Of a DNA stretch of 42,820 nt, positions 35,582 to 42,820 are shown one piece after another (the first letter of the stretch is position 1; the number at the start of each line of letters is the position of its first letter). Position numbers and translations under genes: made by a program. The notes beneath the pieces are model-generated. The model was not told the DNA's origin. It was given only the letters and a program-made list of their open reading frames with translations, and did no database searches. Source of the stretch: Cryomorphaceae bacterium (GTDB lineage: Bacteria > Bacteroidota > Bacteroidia > Flavobacteriales_D > SKUL01); the NCBI GenBank assembly GCA_007695365.1, contig REDV01000050.1, positions 1 through 42,820 on the forward strand, read 5' to 3'.

Positions 35582-37066
35582 TCAAGCGCTGTGCGCCATC
35601 GCAAAATCTTTGCCTATGCGCTCTGCGGCAATCTTTGCCGACAGCAAACAAAGCGGCGTTCCTCCTCCCGGATGTACACTTCCACCGGCAAAATACAAAC
35701 CTTTGATTTTGTTGCTGAAATTGGCGTGCCGCAGAAATGCCGCAAACATATTGTTGCTGCTTGCTCCGTAAATAGAGCCCATGTACGATGAAGTCTGGGC
35801 TTCAACCACACGTGGCTCCAGTATGCGCTCACAGGCGATGAGCGGCTTGATATCCCGACCCAGTATATTGCTCAGTTTGCGCTGAACATTTTCGCGGGTG
35901 CGCTCAATGAGTGCGTCCCAATCCTGGCCGTAATTGGCCGGTACGTTAACCATCACAAACCAGTTTTCGCAACCGGGAGGTGCATCAGAAGGCTGGTCTT
36001 TTACCGTGTTGTTGATGTATATGGTGGGGTCGTCAGTGATGGTTTTGGTGTTGAACAGGCAGTCAAACTCGTGCTTGTAATCGGCAGAGAAAAAGGCGTT
36101 GTGTAAATCCAGTTCCGGAAAGACATCCTTCACGCCCCAATAAAACACCATCATGCTGGTTGAGCGCTCCTGGCGCAAGATTTTCTCGGGGGCTTTTTCT
36201 TCGGCCAGGAGTTTTCGATAGGTGGGTACAACGTCCATGTTGCTCAATACAATATCGGCGTCATAATTTCCATTGGTCGTTTCAATTCCGGTGGTTTCTT
36301 TACGCTCAACCCTGATGCGTTCAACCTTTTCGTTGAAGTGAAACGTAACCCCGCACTCTGTGGCCAGTTCGTAAAGGGCTTTGGTCATGCCGTAAAACCC
36401 CCCTTCAATAAAGTATGTACCCAGGTTGTACTCAAGGTGTGCAATGGTGTTGAGGATGCCCGGTGCTACATATGGCGACGAACCATTGAAGGTTGCGTAG
36501 CGATTAAAAAGCTGCACCAACTTGGGATGCTTTAGTCGCTTGCTGTTTACCTTGTTCAGCGTGTTGGTGATGTCGAGCTGCGGAAATCGCGCAATGGCCT
36601 TCAGCGCGTCGCGGGTCATAAAAGTGCCCGCTTTGTGAATGGATTCCTGCAGGAAAATTCTACCGGCTAGTTCATGGTTTTTTTTACTGTGATCCAGGTA
36701 TTTTCGAATCACATCGCCCGATACGCCAGTCTTTTCTTCAACTTCGCTGCAAAACTTGTCGCGATTGGCATAGCCGGAAATATGGGTGCCGTCGGGGTAG
36801 AAGTACCGGCAGATTAGTTCTTTGCGTTTGTAGTTGAAATGGTCGCGCGGATTTTTCCCCGCCAGTTCATAAAGCTCATCCACCAGCCATGTCATGGTGC
36901 TTACCGATGGGCCGGCGTCAAAGCGGTAGCCGTCCATCCAGAACTCGTGGAGTTTGCCGCCGGGATACGAACTTGCTTCAAATACGTGTACTTCCAACCC
37001 CATCAGCGCAAGGCGGATACTGCTCGCCATGCCGGCCACACCGGAACCAATAACTACTGCTTTCAT
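35582..37066 (-). CDS. Carotenoid desaturase, CrtD/CrtI family (probably 1-hydroxycarotenoid 3,4-desaturase)
   Basis: 494 residues from the ATG at 37066, which begins the FAD-binding N-terminus MKAVVIGSGVAGMASSIRLA. The second dinucleotide motif and family block VFEASSYPGGKLHEF, GYRFDAGPSVSTM and VDELYELAGK resemble the CrtD branch (3,4-desaturase of Cytophaga and Flavobacteria) more than CrtI phytoene desaturase. The C-terminal FAD block GLYFAGGSVHPGGGTPLCLLSAKIAAE is complete. It would introduce a terminal double bond into a hydroxylated carotenoid on the way to myxol- or flexixanthin-type pigments. No other crt gene is in the window. A substrate assignment from sequence alone is uncertain. 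Confidence 0.9.
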   Translation of the reverse strand: MKAVVIGSGVAGMASSIRLALMGLEVHVFEASSYPGGKLHEFWMDGYRFDAGPSVSTMTWLVDELYELAGKNPRDHFNYKRKELICRYFYPDGTHISGYANRDKFCSEVEEKTGVSGDVIRKYLDHSKKNHELAGRIFLQESIHKAGTFMTRDALKAIARFPQLDITNTLNKVNSKRLKHPKLVQLFNRYATFNGSSPYVAPGILNTIAHLEYNLGTYFIEGGFYGMTKALYELATECGVTFHFNEKVERIRVERKETTGIETTNGNYDADIVLSNMDVVPTYRKLLAEEKAPEKILRQERSTSMMVFYWGVKDVFPELDLHNAFFSADYKHEFDCLFNTKTITDDPTIYINNTVKDQPSDAPPGCENWFVMVNVPANYGQDWDALIERTRENVQRKLSNILGRDIKPLIACERILEPRVVEAQTSSYMGSIYGASSNNMFAAFLRHANFSNKIKGLYFAGGSVHPGGGTPLCLLSAKIAAERIGKDFAMAHSA

Positions 37067-37093
37067 GGGAGCGAAGGTACCCAACTTTACACA

Positions 37094-37114
37094 TGTCAAA
37101 TGTGATATTTGTCA
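37094..37114. promoter_or_regulatory. Dyad operator candidate between crtD-like and a hypothetical gene
   Basis: CAAAT (37097-37101) and ATTTG (37107-37111) are inverted with a five-base centre, and the outer TG/CA bases (94-95 and 113-114) also pair. It lies 28 bases before the desaturase start, where an activator or repressor dimer could sit. The regulator is unknown. Confidence 0.4.
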
Positions 37115-37140
37115 GTCTTCGGGTTTTTCATGCATTTTGG

Positions 37141-37148
37141 TATATTTG
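37141..37148 (+). promoter_or_regulatory. -7 box for the small exported protein gene
   Basis: TATATTTG, exact match to TAnnTTTG, 28 bases before the ATG at 37177. Confidence 0.45.
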
Positions 37149-37176
37149 TTCCAGTCTTGTGTAAAACCAAATTGCG

Positions 37177-37698
37177 ATGAAAAACCAAAAGATAAAGTGG
37201 CTGGCGGCGAGTGGGCTCGCTTTTTTGTTTTTGTGCGGAGTTTCCGGGCCGTTGTTCGCCCAGGGCGGAGAACGGTTAAACCACCCCGATCGCATTGAAA
37301 TGGAGCAAACATTTTTCGGAATGCGATTTTTGCACCAGGGATACTCAAAAAACGGACGTGAAATCCGAGCAGTATTGCAGGAAAACCCGGAGGCCTTTGC
37401 CCTGTACAGGGCCGGACGTACTGAAATGACCCTGGGCGAGATAACCGGTTACATCGGCGGTTTTGGCCTGGGTTGGCTACTGGTGGATTTGCTCTACCAG
37501 CAACCCAGTCCATGGTTTATTTACGGAATGTCTGCGGTGATAATTCCGTCCATCGTGTTATCGGCCACAGGAACCAACAAGGTAAAGCGTTCAATTGCCT
37601 TGTATAACGACGGTCTTACCAACTTTGGGGCGCGGAAAGGCACAACATGGACATTGGGAGGCCAGCAGTACGGGATTGGTCTGGGAATTCGCTGGTAA
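37177..37698 (+). CDS. Uncharacterised exported protein with hydrophobic segment
   Basis: 173 residues with a signal peptide (MKNQKIKWLAASGLAFLFLCGVSG, cleavage near FAQ). A soluble stretch (MEQTFFGMRFLHQGYSKNGRE) is followed by two hydrophobic parts around 90-105 and 112-128, then a beta-like C-terminus with a closing GIGLGIRW, typical of outer-membrane-linked proteins. I recognise no family. It is divergent from the desaturase gene and converges on the cold-shock gene with five bases between. Confidence 0.8.
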   Translation: MKNQKIKWLAASGLAFLFLCGVSGPLFAQGGERLNHPDRIEMEQTFFGMRFLHQGYSKNGREIRAVLQENPEAFALYRAGRTEMTLGEITGYIGGFGLGWLLVDLLYQQPSPWFIYGMSAVIIPSIVLSATGTNKVKRSIALYNDGLTNFGARKGTTWTLGGQQYGIGLGIRW

Positions 37699-37703
37699 CA
37701 GGC

Positions 37704-38150
37704 TTACTTGAGCACCTTTACATTGATGGCAACGGGGCCTTTTTCACCCGGAGCTACTTCAAAACTTACACGGTTTCCTTCGCGAATTTCATCGAGGTGC
37801 GATTTTACGTGCGTGAACAAACTCTCATTCGACCCCTTTACAGCAATGAACCCATAGCCTTTTGATTCGTCAAAAAACTTAACCGTTCCTTCCTTCACCG
37901 GGTCTTCTTCCTCTTTGGGCGGAACACCGATAACAATGTCCTCGGCGTTAATTTCTTCGCGATCCTGTTCTTCGGGCGGAGTATCAACAATATTTCCGTA
38001 CTCATCAACGTACGCAATCATATCGTCAAAACTGGGCTTGTCCGGATTATCTTCTTTCCGGGCTTCTTTGCGCTTCAGCTTGTCTTCCTTCTTTTTTTGT
38101 TTCTTTTTTTCTTTTTCCCGTTTGTTCCAGGATTCGTGTGATCTGCCCAT
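37704..38150 (-). CDS. Cold-shock domain protein with basic N-terminal extension
   Basis: 148 residues. The C-terminal ~65 residues are a cold-shock domain (EGTVKFFDESKGYGFIAVKGSNESLFTHVKSH with the RNP1 KGYGFI and RNP2-like LFTHV motifs, then VSFEVAPGEKGPVAINVKVL). The first ~35 residues are a run of Lys, Glu and Arg (KREKEKKKQKKKEDKLKRKEARK), followed by an acidic linker. It is expected to bind single-stranded RNA or DNA; the extended form is a common Bacteroidota type. Cold induction itself is not shown. Confidence 0.92.
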   Translation of the reverse strand: MGRSHESWNKREKEKKKQKKKEDKLKRKEARKEDNPDKPSFDDMIAYVDEYGNIVDTPPEEQDREEINAEDIVIGVPPKEEEDPVKEGTVKFFDESKGYGFIAVKGSNESLFTHVKSHLDEIREGNRVSFEVAPGEKGPVAINVKVLK

Positions 38151-38291
38151 AAATGGATTTTGGTGCTTAAATGATGCGGGTAGCGACGTTCACCACCCGA
38201 GCCAACAAGATACAACAATTTTCCCGAACTGCCATGCGTCCTTTCAGAGTCATGTAATTGTTCGAGGTTGTTCCGGTTGTGTATTTCACTC

Positions 38292-38675
38292 TCAGTAAAA
38301 CTCTTCGTAATAGCCCAGAAGATGGAGCTGTACCTTGCTCATGGACTCCATTGAGGCAGGGTTTCCCATTTCTTTCAACATCCCGTCGAGGGGTGCGATA
38401 AACCGATGTAAACCAGCGTTTCGTTCTTCAGAATCCGGACAGTTTTTTTTCAGTTCTTTCAGTTCCATGGCAAGCAACTCCTGCAATCCTTCAGCTTCAG
38501 GTATTTTCTTCCATTTGTCAATCAGGGCAATCATCGTTTCAAGCCCCCGCTCAGCTTCAGGGCATGGTGGCTGAAGTATTCCGTTGTTGTGGTTTTTGGC
38601 ACTGGCGTAGCCTTCTCCAGGTCCTGCAGCACAGCCCAGGGTTAATAAAATTGCAAGAAAAAATGGTTTAACCAT
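38292..38675 (-). CDS. Small uncharacterised lipoprotein
   Basis: 127 residues. The N-terminus MVKPFFLAILLTLGCAAG carries a lipobox (LTLGC) so the protein is likely membrane-anchored. The mature part is helical and acidic (ERGLETMIALIDKWKKIPEAEGLQELL). No family recognised. It is divergent from the response regulator gene and has a -7 box at 38719-38726 upstream. Confidence 0.78.
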   Translation of the reverse strand: MVKPFFLAILLTLGCAAGPGEGYASAKNHNNGILQPPCPEAERGLETMIALIDKWKKIPEAEGLQELLAMELKELKKNCPDSEERNAGLHRFIAPLDGMLKEMGNPASMESMSKVQLHLLGYYEEFY

Positions 38676-38718
38676 GGTTCACAGATGTCGGTTAATGCTC
38701 CTTCAAAGTGAAGCTTTG

Positions 38719-38726
38719 CAAAGATA
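38719..38726 (-). promoter_or_regulatory. -7 box for the lipoprotein gene
   Basis: Minus strand TATCTTTG, an exact match, 43 bases before the ATG at 38675. Confidence 0.45.
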
Positions 38727-38815
38727 ATCAACTAAACGGATGTAGATGTCTTGTGTGCAAAAGTGCCTCCCAAAAGGCAAAGTTCTGATTGATTTCCCAC
38801 CAGAACGGAACTGAA

Positions 38816-38842
38816 GTTAAAATATCGTTAACTTCGCATTAA
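38816..38842 (+). promoter_or_regulatory. Three 11-bp-spaced TTAA repeats, likely response-regulator box
   Basis: GTTAA at 38816-38820, GTTAA at 38827-38831 and ATTAA at 38838-38842 have an exact 11-base period, the hallmark of OmpR/PhoB family tandem binding sites. The array ends 23 bases before the -7 box of the regulator gene, where an activator would sit. Overlapping inverted repeats (GAAGTTAA/TTAACTTC and CGTTAA/TTAACG) are part of the same bases. Confidence 0.55.
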
Positions 38843-38865
38843 CGTAAGCCGCTGAAGCATGGAGG

Positions 38866-38873
38866 TACCTTTG
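38866..38873 (+). promoter_or_regulatory. -7 box of the two-component operon
   Basis: TACCTTTG, an exact match, 24 bases before the ATG at 38898. It lies downstream of the alternative ATG at 38859, which therefore cannot be used from this promoter. Confidence 0.55.
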
Positions 38874-38897
38874 CATGAGAATTCGATATCGAACGAT

Positions 38898-39584
38898 ATG
38901 CAAAACCAGACAAAAGGAAAAATTCTGATCGTTGACGACGATACAGATATTCAGGATATGCTCAGTTATAACCTGCGAAAAGAAGGCTACCAGGTGCGAA
39001 CAGCAGGCGACGGCAAAAAAGCCGTAGCTGTTGCCGCAGATTTTAGCCCTGACCTGATTATTCTCGATGTGATGATGCCCGAAATGGACGGTATTGAAAC
39101 CTGTCGTGAACTCCGTATGAACAGTGACCTTGATCACACCCTCATTGCATTCCTAACAGCCCGCGGCGAAGATTATTCGCAAATTGCCGGATTTGAGGCA
39201 GGTGCCGATGACTACATCTCCAAGCCGGTAAAGCCAAGGGTTTTGGTGAGCAGGGTGCAGGCCCTTATGCGTCGTAAGGGCGGACAGGAAGAATCGCCCG
39301 CTTCCAACCAGCACGGCGATGTGGTGATTGACCACGAAAAATACCGTGTTACCCGCTCGGGCGAGGAAATTCCCATGCCAAAAAAGGAATTTGAATTGCT
39401 TTCACTCCTGATGTCGAAGCCCGGAAGGGTCTTTACCCGCGAAATTATCCTGAGCCAGATTTGGGGCAACGACGTGGTGGTAGGCGACCGAACCATAGAC
39501 GTTCACATTCGCAAACTTCGCGAAAAAATTGGAGATCAGTTCATTAAAACCGTAAAGGGCGTGGGCTACAAGATTGACGCCTAG
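38898..39584 (+). CDS. PhoB/OmpR-type response regulator
   Basis: 228 residues from the ATG at 38898. The receiver domain has the acidic pair (VDDD at 12-15), the phospho-acceptor D57 (LIILDVMMPEMDG), the Thr (FLTARGE) and Lys (YISKPVKP). The C-terminal winged-helix domain (KKEFELLSLLMSKPGRVFTREIILSQIWG, RTIDVHIRKLREKIG, VKGVGYKID) is of the PhoB/OmpR class. It is next to a PhoR-like kinase with a three-base gap. Phosphate control is an attractive guess but no phosphate gene is in the window. See the repeats at 38816 for likely self-regulation. Confidence 0.95.
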   Translation: MQNQTKGKILIVDDDTDIQDMLSYNLRKEGYQVRTAGDGKKAVAVAADFSPDLIILDVMMPEMDGIETCRELRMNSDLDHTLIAFLTARGEDYSQIAGFEAGADDYISKPVKPRVLVSRVQALMRRKGGQEESPASNQHGDVVIDHEKYRVTRSGEEIPMPKKEFELLSLLMSKPGRVFTREIILSQIWGNDVVVGDRTIDVHIRKLREKIGDQFIKTVKGVGYKIDA

Positions 39585-39587
39585 CCC

Positions 39588-40631
39588 GTGAAATCCATTA
39601 CCCCTATACAAGTAGCAGGGGGTGCGGCAGCCGCACTGGCAGCCGTGGTTTTCGCGATTCTGCTCTCAGTGCACATTTTCGTCTCGCCCATTCAGTGGTG
39701 GGCCATTTGGGCCGGCAGCGCTGCGGCCGGGTTGGCGGCTTTCGGAGTGTTTTATTTCGCTATAGAGTCGTTTATTAACCATAGGATTAAGGTAATTTAC
39801 AAAACCATTCACGCGCTTAAAAGCCCCAAATCAACCCAGGTGCCAAGGGTTGAAATGACTGGAGACATGCTCGGGAAAATCAACCGCGAGGTGCAGGATT
39901 GGGCAGCAGGAAAAATCAGTGAGGTGCGCGAATTACGCCAGCGCGACGATTTCCGAAAGGAGTTTATTGGCAACCTGGCCCACGAACTTAAAACGCCCAT
40001 CTTCAACATTCAGGGCTACATTCTTACACTGCTCGAAGGTGCCCTGGACGACCCCGAAATAAACCAGAAATTTCTTGAACGCGCCTCCAAAAGTGTTGAC
40101 AGGATGATCTTAATCATCAATGATCTGGATACCATCAGCCGATTTGAAGCCGGGAGAATGGAACTAAAACTCGCCAAAACAGACCTTGTAGAACTCTGCA
40201 AGGAGCTTATAGATGGCATGGAAATGAGCGCCAGAAAGCGTAAAATGAAACTTGCCGTTGATCACCCCGAAGGCCTGCCTGTGTGGGTCAAAATTGACCG
40301 TTTCAGAATGAGTCAGGTGCTCACCAACCTGTTTTCAAATGCCCTTAACTACGGCAACCCGGGAGGCAGTTGTACCGTGTCGTTCGACGATATGGACCAG
40401 CACGTATTGGTAGAAGTGAGCGACGATGGCCCCGGTATTGAACCCGAACATTTACCCCGATTGTTTGAACGCTTTTACCGGGTGGACAAAAGCCGTGCGC
40501 GCAATTCGGGCGGTACCGGCCTCGGATTGGCCATAACCAAACACATTCTTGAGGCCCACGGGCAGTCCATCAACGTGCGCAGTAAGGTGGGCGAGGGGAC
40601 CACGCTCTCATTTACTCTGCCAAAAGCCTAA
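39588..40631 (+). CDS. PhoR-like sensor histidine kinase
   Basis: 347 residues from a GTG start, three bases after the regulator gene. Two membrane helices near 9-32 and 36-58 leave only a few residues outside, so this kinase has almost no periplasmic sensor loop. A short linker leads to the DHp helix with the phospho-accepting H132 (LAHELKTPIFNIQGYI) and the catalytic domain with N-box (NLFSNALNYG), G1 (VSDDGPGIEPEHL), F (LFERFYRVD) and G2 (GGTGLGLAI). It phosphorylates the adjacent regulator. Lack of a large outer sensor suggests it senses a membrane protein or complex, as PhoR does with the phosphate transporter. The stop overlaps the convergent glycosyltransferase by four bases. Confidence 0.93.
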   Translation: MKSITPIQVAGGAAAALAAVVFAILLSVHIFVSPIQWWAIWAGSAAAGLAAFGVFYFAIESFINHRIKVIYKTIHALKSPKSTQVPRVEMTGDMLGKINREVQDWAAGKISEVRELRQRDDFRKEFIGNLAHELKTPIFNIQGYILTLLEGALDDPEINQKFLERASKSVDRMILIINDLDTISRFEAGRMELKLAKTDLVELCKELIDGMEMSARKRKMKLAVDHPEGLPVWVKIDRFRMSQVLTNLFSNALNYGNPGGSCTVSFDDMDQHVLVEVSDDGPGIEPEHLPRLFERFYRVDKSRARNSGGTGLGLAITKHILEAHGQSINVRSKVGEGTTLSFTLPKA

Positions 40632-41698
40632 AGTCCGAATGCTTTAAATGCTGATTTCAATAACGCATCTGTGTGCTCAGAAGCCTCCGCTGGCCAAGTG
40701 GAGTCGGCGTTTTCTGCCCGGCACAGGGCGTTGGCGAGTGAGTAATATTCCTGCTTACAGGTAAGAAAACCAAACTGTTGCGCAAACCAAGTTGCCAGAT
40801 ACTCCTGTTCACCTTGACCGGGTGTGGGTATGAGTACGGCTTTGCGTTGCAAGGCCAGCAAATCGCACAGGCTGGAGTATCCCGACCGGCAGAGAATGGT
40901 TCGGCTTTGCGCAACGAGCTTTTCAATTTCACGCGGTTGCGCAAGATGCATGATGCTCATATCTTCAGGGGTTTGCGTGCTCAAAGGCTTTGTTGTTCCG
41001 CGAATCAAAGCCAGCTTTTTGCCGCTTTCCAATCCGTATTGAATCACCAGCTGCTCCAGTTTGCTACGTTCAGGTTCGGGGCCTGATAAAATCGCGAGTA
41101 AGTCATAAACGGTCTCATTCATTGGAGCATCGTGCAGTCTTGACAGAGCGCCGATATAGCGCACGTTTAAGCCTTTTGGAGGTGGGTGTCCCAATGCGCC
41201 CGATAGCTGGGGTGTTTGTTGGAAATCGGGCACCCATACTTCCGCAAAGCGCTTGAGCAGAGAGCGGTGCAAGGCATTCCCCGGCCCGCTCAGCCCACCG
41301 GTTTTCAGGTTGAGTTGATGGCAAAGTATCACCGACGGCACCTTGCTGCTCCAAAAACCGTAGCGATTGTCCGAAATAATGAGGTCCGGCTGGAATTCTG
41401 CAACCACCCCCCTGATGGTCTTGCGTTCATTGCTGAGAATGCGCAGAAAGGCAGGAATTTGAAGCAACATGGAGACACCGAATGAAAAGCGGTAATGAAT
41501 CACCGGATGCCTAAGTATCCTGTATGCAACCCGGTCTTCGAAAAGGGGTTGCAAGAGGGTGTGTTGCGAAGGGGTGATGACAAGCAGCACACGGTATCGG
41601 CACTCCAGCAAACAGCGAATCACAGGCACACAGCGCGTTGCATGACCGAGCCCCCATTCAAGGGGCGACACCACAACCAGCGGATTCTTTTTTTCCAC
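40628..41698 (-). CDS. Glycosyltransferase, MurG-like (GT28 type)
   Basis: 356 residues with the GT-B fold. The N-terminal half starts VVVSPLEWGLGHATRCVPVIRCL, the glycine-rich acceptor loop of GT28-like enzymes, and includes DLIISDNRYGFW. The C-terminal half has RTILCRSGYSSLCDLLALQRKAVLIPTPGQGEQEYLATWFA, the nucleotide-sugar donor site found in MurG and related undecaprenyl or lipid glycosyltransferases. It lacks the full MurG length and motifs and is not the peptidoglycan enzyme. Donor and acceptor cannot be told. It may share a transcript with the DHODH-like gene 28 bases upstream. Confidence 0.85.
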   Translation of the reverse strand: MEKKNPLVVVSPLEWGLGHATRCVPVIRCLLECRYRVLLVITPSQHTLLQPLFEDRVAYRILRHPVIHYRFSFGVSMLLQIPAFLRILSNERKTIRGVVAEFQPDLIISDNRYGFWSSKVPSVILCHQLNLKTGGLSGPGNALHRSLLKRFAEVWVPDFQQTPQLSGALGHPPPKGLNVRYIGALSRLHDAPMNETVYDLLAILSGPEPERSKLEQLVIQYGLESGKKLALIRGTTKPLSTQTPEDMSIMHLAQPREIEKLVAQSRTILCRSGYSSLCDLLALQRKAVLIPTPGQGEQEYLATWFAQQFGFLTCKQEYYSLANALCRAENADSTWPAEASEHTDALLKSAFKAFGL

Positions 41699-41725
41699 GG
41701 AGCTAAAGGTAGCAAAGCGATGGGG

Positions 41726-42781
41726 TTATTTTTTGCGCTTTGCAAGGGCGCGGCAAATATCGCGCATCAGGTGAGGGCCTTCAAAGATCATCCCTGTAAT
41801 GAGTTGCACGGCATCGGCTCCGGCATCCAGTTTGTCCAGCGCGTCACGGGTGCTCAATACTCCGCCACAGCCAAAAATGGTAAAGCGCTTGCCCCATTTT
41901 TCGCGGGTTTTTCGGATCAGTTCATTGGAGCGAAGCTGGCAGGTTTTTCCGCTCAATCCGCCGCGATAACTTTCCGGAGCTTCTTCGGGATGGTCTGCCT
42001 CGTTGTAGTTTTTGTTGAGGTTGCCAATGACCACACCGTGCGCTCCACAGGTGTCCAGCACTTCCAGCATCTGGTTGAATTCTTCCCAGGTGCTGTTGAT
42101 GGGCATTTTGGCGTACACGGGCTTGTTGTGTTTAATTTGCATCAGGCGCTCCATCAGCGGACGCAAATGGGCGGCATCGGCAAAACTCTCGCCGCCGTGC
42201 ACGTTGGGACATGAAATGTTGATGGTGTAGAAGTCGCCGATGTTTTCTTCAACCAACCTGCGCAGAGAGTAAGCATAGTCTTCGATGGCTGCTTCGTTTC
42301 CCGCAGATTGGGCGTCATTGGTTTTGGCAATGCTGATGCCCCACACAAAGCCGGGCGGTTTGCGGGTTTTTTTCAGGCGCTCAATCACGGCATCCACGCC
42401 TTCATTTTTCAGTCCTTTATACACCACGAGCGATTGTGACCGAATCATCCGCTTTAACCTCGGTGGCTCATTTCCCTTGCATGGGCGCGCCGTTACCGAC
42501 CCTATTTCATCGCCGCCAAAAGAGAGGCAATCCAGCACTCCCGCCAATCTGCCGTTGTAATCAAAACCGGCAGCCAGCACAATGGGCGCCGGGTAGGTAA
42601 TGCCATCCAGGGTGGTGCTCACATCCGGTCCGCGGTATTGGTACATCCACGCGAGCAATACCCGGGTAATGCGGTATTTACCCATGCGCTCGCCCATGGA
42701 AACAAACACGTGGTGAATCCAGTCCGGGTCGGTCAGGAAAAGCAGAGGTTTTAATATGCGCTTGTAGAGAAAACGAATCAT
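41726..42781 (-). CDS. pyrD: Dihydroorotate dehydrogenase family protein, class-2-like with class 1 active-site Cys
   Basis: 351 residues, a TIM barrel with FMN. The membrane-seeking N-terminal helices (MIRFLYKRILKPLLFLTDPDWIHHVF) and the class 2 blocks GSVTARPCKGNEPPRL, EGVDAVIERLKK, GGLSG and FGCGGVLSTRDALDKLDAGADAVQLITGMIFEGP are recognisable. Yet the active-site loop is NISC191PNVHGG, with the Cys of class 1 enzymes where class 2 has Ser; GFDY75NG has Tyr where class 2 has Lys; and the usual NRMGFN is VYKGLKN. These changes touch flavin and orotate contacts, so it may be a DHODH with altered mechanism or a related dehydrogenase. The ATG at 42781 fits. Confidence 0.85.
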   Translation of the reverse strand: MIRFLYKRILKPLLFLTDPDWIHHVFVSMGERMGKYRITRVLLAWMYQYRGPDVSTTLDGITYPAPIVLAAGFDYNGRLAGVLDCLSFGGDEIGSVTARPCKGNEPPRLKRMIRSQSLVVYKGLKNEGVDAVIERLKKTRKPPGFVWGISIAKTNDAQSAGNEAAIEDYAYSLRRLVEENIGDFYTINISCPNVHGGESFADAAHLRPLMERLMQIKHNKPVYAKMPINSTWEEFNQMLEVLDTCGAHGVVIGNLNKNYNEADHPEEAPESYRGGLSGKTCQLRSNELIRKTREKWGKRFTIFGCGGVLSTRDALDKLDAGADAVQLITGMIFEGPHLMRDICRALAKRKK

Positions 42782-42820
42782 TGGGTGAAGGTAATTACGG
42801 ATAACGACAGAGGCGGGAAG

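Noticed and set aside
35501-35791. Short frames just after the palindromic repeat
   Set aside because: They start in the repeat and run antisense into the desaturase; no protein-like pattern.

Overview
The window is an ordinary, gene-dense chromosomal stretch of a member of the Bacteroidota, most likely a Flavobacteriales-type marine or freshwater lineage (Cryomorphaceae/Schleiferiaceae-like; the family is an inference). The evidence is a type IX secretion sorting domain on the M1 peptidase, the DUF3822-rsmD-coaD cluster, a cold-shock protein with a basic N-terminal extension, a flavobacterial CrtD-like desaturase, and repeated TAnnTTTG (-7) promoter boxes with almost no Shine-Dalgarno sequences. 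I see no rRNA, tRNA, CRISPR array, prophage or intact transposase gene.

Layout. 1-243 holds a dinucleotide repeat and perhaps the first codons of a gene leaving on the left. 244-1452 is an OmpA-like envelope protein. 1456-5443 is a leftward block: a membrane protein, DUF3822, rsmD, coaD and a thioredoxin-fold lipoprotein-like/periplasmic protein, mostly overlapping. 5559-10445 runs right: a RecD-like helicase, hemE and two more OmpA-like proteins of the same build as the first. 10514-12191 is a two-gene arsenic unit (LMW phosphatase-type reductase plus ACR3 pump). 12193-14643 is a secreted M1 peptidase. 14838-16763 holds two uncharacterised proteins. 16760-19552 is a membrane pyrophosphatase fused to a YceI domain. 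19627-19957 is a miniature inverted-repeat element with a 10-bp target duplication. pdhB, etfB/etfA, a bifunctional nuclease and a nucleoside transporter follow. 25042-28012 holds a short SSB and an exported catalase-peroxidase. 28183-31258 holds an acid-phosphatase lipoprotein, a fourth OmpA protein and a DUF5684 membrane protein. 31255-35321 is alaS, then divergently an M23 peptidase and a MerR regulator. A second palindromic repeat lies at 35403-35509. The right end has a CrtD-like desaturase, small proteins, a cold-shock protein, a PhoB/PhoR-like two-component pair, a glycosyltransferase and a divergent DHODH-like enzyme.

Functionally the window mixes core metabolism (CoA, heme, pyruvate, electron transfer, alanyl-tRNA) with cell-envelope proteins (four OmpA-domain proteins, M23, T9SS cargo). 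The points most worth a second look are the pyrophosphatase-YceI fusion, the miniature element placed upstream of it, three 11-bp-spaced repeats in front of the response regulator, the Cys-containing class-2-like DHODH, and -7 boxes so close to two start codons that the mRNAs should be leaderless or nearly so.
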